From contig SXWG01000214.1 of NCBI GenBank assembly GCA_005789925.1, positions 1 through 9,273 of the forward strand: a DNA stretch of 9,273 bases, written 5' to 3'. This DNA is from Actinomycetota bacterium. GTDB lineage: Bacteria > Actinomycetota > Acidimicrobiia > Acidimicrobiales > Ilumatobacteraceae. The notes beneath the pieces were generated by a model. The model was not told where the DNA came from, made no database searches, and worked only from the letters and a program-made list of their open reading frames with translations. Below are positions 7,002 to 9,273 of the stretch, piece by piece (position 1 is the stretch's first letter; each line of letters begins with the position of its first letter). A program made the translations under genes and the position numbers.

Positions 7002-7538
7002 CTATGCGCCGTTCGGCAGATCCGCCACAGGAGCATCGAAATGCCGGGGGCGCTCGTACCAGAACTGGGAGATCGCCTCTGCCAGAGCCCCGGTCGCAGA
7101 TCCGGGGTCGGTGATCGTCTCGTTGGGATCGTCAGCGAACCTCACGACTGATGCCACGCCTTCATCACACACAATGACGACGAGTCGCACACGTCGACGA
7201 AGTGCGTGCTCGCTCGGTGGCCCATCGACATCGCCGTCCGGCAACAGTGGAGCCGCCCACCCAGTGGTGACGAGTGCCGCCGCCTGAAACATTCGCGCCA
7301 GTGCGCTCGAAGGAAGCGACAGCAGTCGATACACGTCGGGATGCTCCGCGACGCGGCACACCGACGCGCGCGCATCGCCGTCGAGCAACGAAGGACCCGA
7401 CACGATTTGCACTCCGTACAGTCGAGCCGCACCCATGTCGAACGAATCGATCGTCGAGTGAATGGTGCGCTCGACCATTTCGGCAAGTTCCGTGACCGGG
7501 ATGTCGAGTTGGGTTCGTTCTGGCAAGTCAGGATTCAT
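7002..7538 (-). CDS. Protein of unknown function, first gene of the nad operon
   Basis: I do not recognise a family. With ATG 7538-7536 the protein has 178 aa. It has no signal peptide, membrane span, metal-binding cysteine cluster or nucleotide-binding motif. It begins with an amphipathic helix region (TELAEMVERTIHSTIDSF), followed by alternating hydrophobic strands, an alanine-rich hydrophobic stretch SALARMFQAAALVTTGWAA (mid-protein), then a RRRVRLVVIV strand and a conserved-looking FADDPNETITDPGSATG loop before a C-terminal helix. The frame extends upstream to ATG 7586 (16 codons longer) and ATG 7634, but the latter would overlap the CoA-transferase start and its promoter. Codon use of the 7586 extension looks less typical. 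nadA follows after 11 bp, so the protein is presumably co-expressed with NAD synthesis, but no function can be assigned. Confidence 0.75.
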   Translation of the reverse strand: MNPDLPERTQLDIPVTELAEMVERTIHSTIDSFDMGAARLYGVQIVSGPSLLDGDARASVCRVAEHPDVYRLLSLPSSALARMFQAAALVTTGWAAPLLPDGDVDGPPSEHALRRRVRLVVIVCDEGVASVVRFADDPNETITDPGSATGALAEAISQFWYERPRHFDAPVADLPNGA

Positions 7539-7557
7539 GCTCACGGTGTGTGCACAT

Positions 7558-7567
7558 TGACGCGTCA
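7558..7567. repeat. 10-bp perfect palindrome TGACGCGTCA
   Basis: A perfect dyad 20 bp upstream of the likely start of the nad-operon lead gene, within the 86-bp divergent gap (7539-7624). It could be an operator half-site pair, but no regulator is recognised and the function is inference. Confidence 0.4.
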
Positions 7568-7576
7568 CCGGCAGTA

Positions 7577-7589
7577 GTGATGCCATCAC
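7577..7589. repeat. Inverted repeat GTGAT-GCC-ATCAC
   Basis: Two 5-bp arms with a 3-bp centre, in the middle of the gap between the nad operon and the CoA-transferase gene. The longer alternative start of the hypothetical gene (ATG 7586) lies inside it, so it would be coding if that start is used. Candidate protein-binding dyad only. Confidence 0.35.
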
Positions 7590-7609
7590 CACGACTTCCC
7601 GCCCTGTCG

Positions 7610-7615
7610 TAGTGT
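7610..7615 (+). promoter_or_regulatory. Candidate -10 box for the CoA-transferase gene
   Basis: TAGTGT matches TAnnnT and is separated from the ATG at 7625 by 9 bases, which would give a nearly leaderless transcript. No good -35 is seen, and there is no Shine-Dalgarno sequence. A 10-bp palindrome GTGTCGACAC (7614-7623) overlaps its last bases and fills the space up to the start codon, a position where a bound repressor would block initiation. The motif match is short and unproven. Confidence 0.35.
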
Positions 7616-7624
7616 GTCGACACG

Positions 7625-8800
7625 ATGGGTCCAAGCAACGAACATGCGCCTTTGCACGGCATCACCGTGCTCGATGTCGGGCGAGTCGTCGCAGGGCCAG
7701 TGACGGCGTTCTATCTTGCAGCACTCGGTGCAGACGTCATACGCGTCGACGGACCGGGCGGTGACGTCAGTTGGCGCGTGCCACCCTTCATCGGACCTGA
7801 TGCGAGTCGATCACAAGAGCGACGCGACGACGATGTGTCTGTCGGACATCTTCGACGTGCACGAGGAAAACGGAGCGTGGTACTTGACATCACCACCGAC
7901 GAAGGTCGTGATGCGTTCCTCGCTCTTGCCGATTCTGCAGATGTCGTCATCGAAAACTTGCGACCTGGCGCGATGTCAAAGCACGGATGCGGTGTCGAAG
8001 AAGTCCGATCGCGCAACGCACGGCTTGTGTGGTGCAGCATCAGCGGATACGGACAAACCGGACCGTACGCACATCGGGCAGCCATCGACATCTGCGTGCA
8101 AGCAGAATCTGGCCTTCTCTACAGAACTGGTTGGCCAGACGCCCCACCTGTGCGCGCAGGTGCGACCGTCGCCGATCACTTCGGCGCCTACAACGCGGTC
8201 ATTGCCGTGCTCTCCGCCCTTCGCCAACGCGACCACACCGGCGTTGGATGCCATCTCGACGTGTCCATGCTCGATGCCGTGGCGATGATGTTGTGGGACG
8301 AAGCACTGGACATCGACCCCGTCGGTTACAGCGAACGACAAGGCAACGGCGACCGGCGTGGCACTCCGCACGGCGTGTATCCGACGACGAACGGATCCGT
8401 CGCAATCGTCGTCACCAGTGACGATCTCTGGATGCAACTCGGCAAGCTCACGAACGCCAAAGATTTCACTGATGCGTACCCGACGTTGCGAGACCGAATC
8501 GCTGCACGCGACACGATTGATGCATGGCTGAGTGAATGGACGTCGAAACGTACGTCAAGTGACGTCGCAGACTTTCTCGGCAATGTCGGCATTCCCGTCG
8601 GAGTCGTTCGCACCGGATACGACACGTTGGAACATCCTCAGTTGAGACATCGAGAGTTCTTTGAATCTCTTCGAGCGCCGGTCAGTGGTGTTGACAGTGG
8701 GCTCTACGGCACCCGACTTCCCTTTCTCATCGACGGACGAGGGTTGTCGGCAGGTCCGGCTGAACCACTCGGGTGGAGCACCGGCGACGTCACATCGTGA
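7625..8800 (+). CDS. CaiB/BaiF-family (family III) CoA-transferase
   Basis: A 391-aa member of the family III CoA-transferases, which move CoA between carboxylic acids, as in formyl-CoA:oxalate transferase, alpha-methylacyl-CoA racemase and carnitine or succinate CoA-transferases. Family features in order: the N-terminal GITVLDVGRVVAGPVTAFYLAALGADVIRV block (12-41), RGKRSVVLDI (80-89), VVIENLRPGAM (107-117), SISGYGQTGPY (138-148), then AAIDICVQAESG (152-163), whose Asp155 matches the acyl-anhydride-forming catalytic aspartate. RAGATVADHFGAYNAV (177-192) and the C-terminal HPQLRHREFF (337-346) complete the fold. With the catalytic Asp present it should be a true transferase or racemase, but the acid substrate cannot be told. 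It is divergent from the nad operon and lies 78 bp before leuC. Its link to either pathway is unclear. Confidence 0.93.
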   Translation: MGPSNEHAPLHGITVLDVGRVVAGPVTAFYLAALGADVIRVDGPGGDVSWRVPPFIGPDASRSQERRDDDVSVGHLRRARGKRSVVLDITTDEGRDAFLALADSADVVIENLRPGAMSKHGCGVEEVRSRNARLVWCSISGYGQTGPYAHRAAIDICVQAESGLLYRTGWPDAPPVRAGATVADHFGAYNAVIAVLSALRQRDHTGVGCHLDVSMLDAVAMMLWDEALDIDPVGYSERQGNGDRRGTPHGVYPTTNGSVAIVVTSDDLWMQLGKLTNAKDFTDAYPTLRDRIAARDTIDAWLSEWTSKRTSSDVADFLGNVGIPVGVVRTGYDTLEHPQLRHREFFESLRAPVSGVDSGLYGTRLPFLIDGRGLSAGPAEPLGWSTGDVTS

Positions 8801-8834
8801 CGCAGGGACCTTCGCGAACGCAGATCCTTGTCGC

Positions 8835-8840
8835 TATCGT
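8835..8840 (+). promoter_or_regulatory. Candidate -10 box for leuC
   Basis: TATCGT fits TAnnnT and lies 38 bases before the leuC ATG in the 78-bp gap after the CoA-transferase gene (8801-8878). This would give a short leader of about 30 bases. No leader peptide with leucine codons, T-box or attenuator hairpin is visible in the gap, so if leuC is leucine-regulated it is probably by a protein. No convincing -35. Confidence 0.3.
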
Positions 8841-8878
8841 TTGCAGTGCCCCGATTCCCCGCCGACTGAGATTTCGAC

Positions 8879-9273
8879 ATGTCACAACCACGCACGCTCG
8901 CCCAAAAGGTCTGGGACTCTCACGTGGTGCACAGCGCACTCGGTGAAGCCGACCTCATGTACATCGACCTCCACTTGGTCCACGAGGTCACCAGCCCGCA
9001 AGCGTTCGATGGACTCCGACTGTCAGGTCGGACGGTGCGGCGCCCCGAGCTCACTGTCGCAACCGAAGACCATAACGTGCCGACTGCCGACATCGACAAG
9101 CCGATTGCCGACCCGATCTCGGCCAAGCAGGTGCAGGTTCTGCGTGACAACGCCAAAGAGTTCGGTATCACCCACTTTCCGATGGGCGACTCGAACCAAG
9201 GCATCGTGCACGTCATCGGACCAGAGCAAGGTCGGACACTTCCGGGTATGACCATCGTGTGCGGTGACAGCCA
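8879..9273 (+). CDS. leuC: 3-isopropylmalate dehydratase large subunit, C-terminus cut by window edge
   Basis: LeuC with LeuD isomerises 2-isopropylmalate to 3-isopropylmalate using a 4Fe-4S cluster of the aconitase type. The first 131 codons are visible: LAQKVWDSHVV (7-17), MYIDLHLVHEVTSPQAFDG (27-45), ATEDHNVPT (61-69), QGIVHVIGPEQG (107-118) and LPGMTIVCGDS (121-131), the last continuing into His as the sequence ends. This is close to full-family identity across the N-terminal domain. The cluster cysteines lie beyond the edge. ATG 8879 gives the standard N-terminus; only a weak GAG lies upstream. leuD probably follows outside the window (inference). Its substrate is the precursor of the LeuB substrate, and leuB is about 8.2 kb away on the other strand. 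Confidence 0.95.
   Translation, partial: MSQPRTLAQKVWDSHVVHSALGEADLMYIDLHLVHEVTSPQAFDGLRLSGRTVRRPELTVATEDHNVPTADIDKPIADPISAKQVQVLRDNAKEFGITHFPMGDSNQGIVHVIGPEQGRTLPGMTIVCGDS

Noticed and set aside
7539..7634. Longer N-terminus of the nad-operon lead protein from ATG 7634 or 7586
   Set aside because: ATG 7634 would overlap the divergent CoA-transferase start and promoter. ATG 7586 cannot be excluded, but its 15 added codons look less like the rest of the gene.
8788..8802. Hairpin CGTCAC-ATC-GTGACG across the CoA-transferase stop codon as a terminator
   Set aside because: The stem is only 6 bp and no T-run follows, so it is not a convincing intrinsic terminator.
8661..9251. 196-codon plus-strand open frame over the end of the CoA-transferase gene and leuC
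   Set aside because: It crosses two strongly recognised genes in another frame and has Ser/Thr/Arg-rich, motif-free sequence.
1..9273. Mobile elements, CRISPR arrays, tRNA or rRNA genes, phage or defence systems
   Set aside because: No transposase, integrase, terminal repeats, repeat-spacer pattern or structural RNA was recognised. The whole window is filled with conserved metabolic genes and has no gene-free stretch over 100 bp.

Overview
The window looks like an ordinary core-metabolism segment of an actinobacterial chromosome. The LeuB is of the actinobacterial type, the nadA-nadB-nadC order and tight spacing fit that phylum, and most starts lack a Shine-Dalgarno sequence while several have a TAnnnT -10-like box only 7-9 bases upstream of the start codon, as in leaderless actinobacterial transcripts. 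An Acidimicrobiia / Ilumatobacter-like origin is my best guess, but it is inference. I see no mobile element, CRISPR array, rRNA or tRNA.

Layout. On the left, leuB (3-isopropylmalate dehydrogenase, minus strand) runs off the window edge. It is separated by 39 bp from a divergent plus-strand cluster: greA, an alpha/beta hydrolase and an ABC1/UbiB-type kinase, spaced 5 and 10 bp apart. The greA reading frame is broken by a single in-frame amber codon (945-947) exactly at the junction between the coiled-coil domain and the C-terminal domain. The kinase gene converges on and overlaps by 7 bp a minus-strand operon that reads, in transcription order: an unrecognised 178-aa protein, nadA, nadB, nadC. 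That operon encodes de novo NAD synthesis from aspartate (aspartate to iminoaspartate to quinolinate to nicotinate mononucleotide). On the right, a CaiB/BaiF-type CoA-transferase gene is divergent from the nad operon, followed by the first 131 codons of leuC (isopropylmalate isomerase large subunit), which runs off the right edge. The two leucine genes thus bracket about 8.2 kb of unrelated genes and point away from each other.

Most worth a second look: (1) greA split by an in-frame UAG with both halves well conserved; (2) a 13-bp direct repeat with an 18-bp period in the same gene just after the stop; (3) nadA ending in UAG two codons before, and in frame with, the nadB start, so readthrough would make a NadA-NadB fusion; (4) the unrecognised protein leading the nad operon; (5) three inverted repeats in the nad-operon/CoA-transferase divergent region. 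All gene names rest on protein motifs read by eye. No database search was possible.
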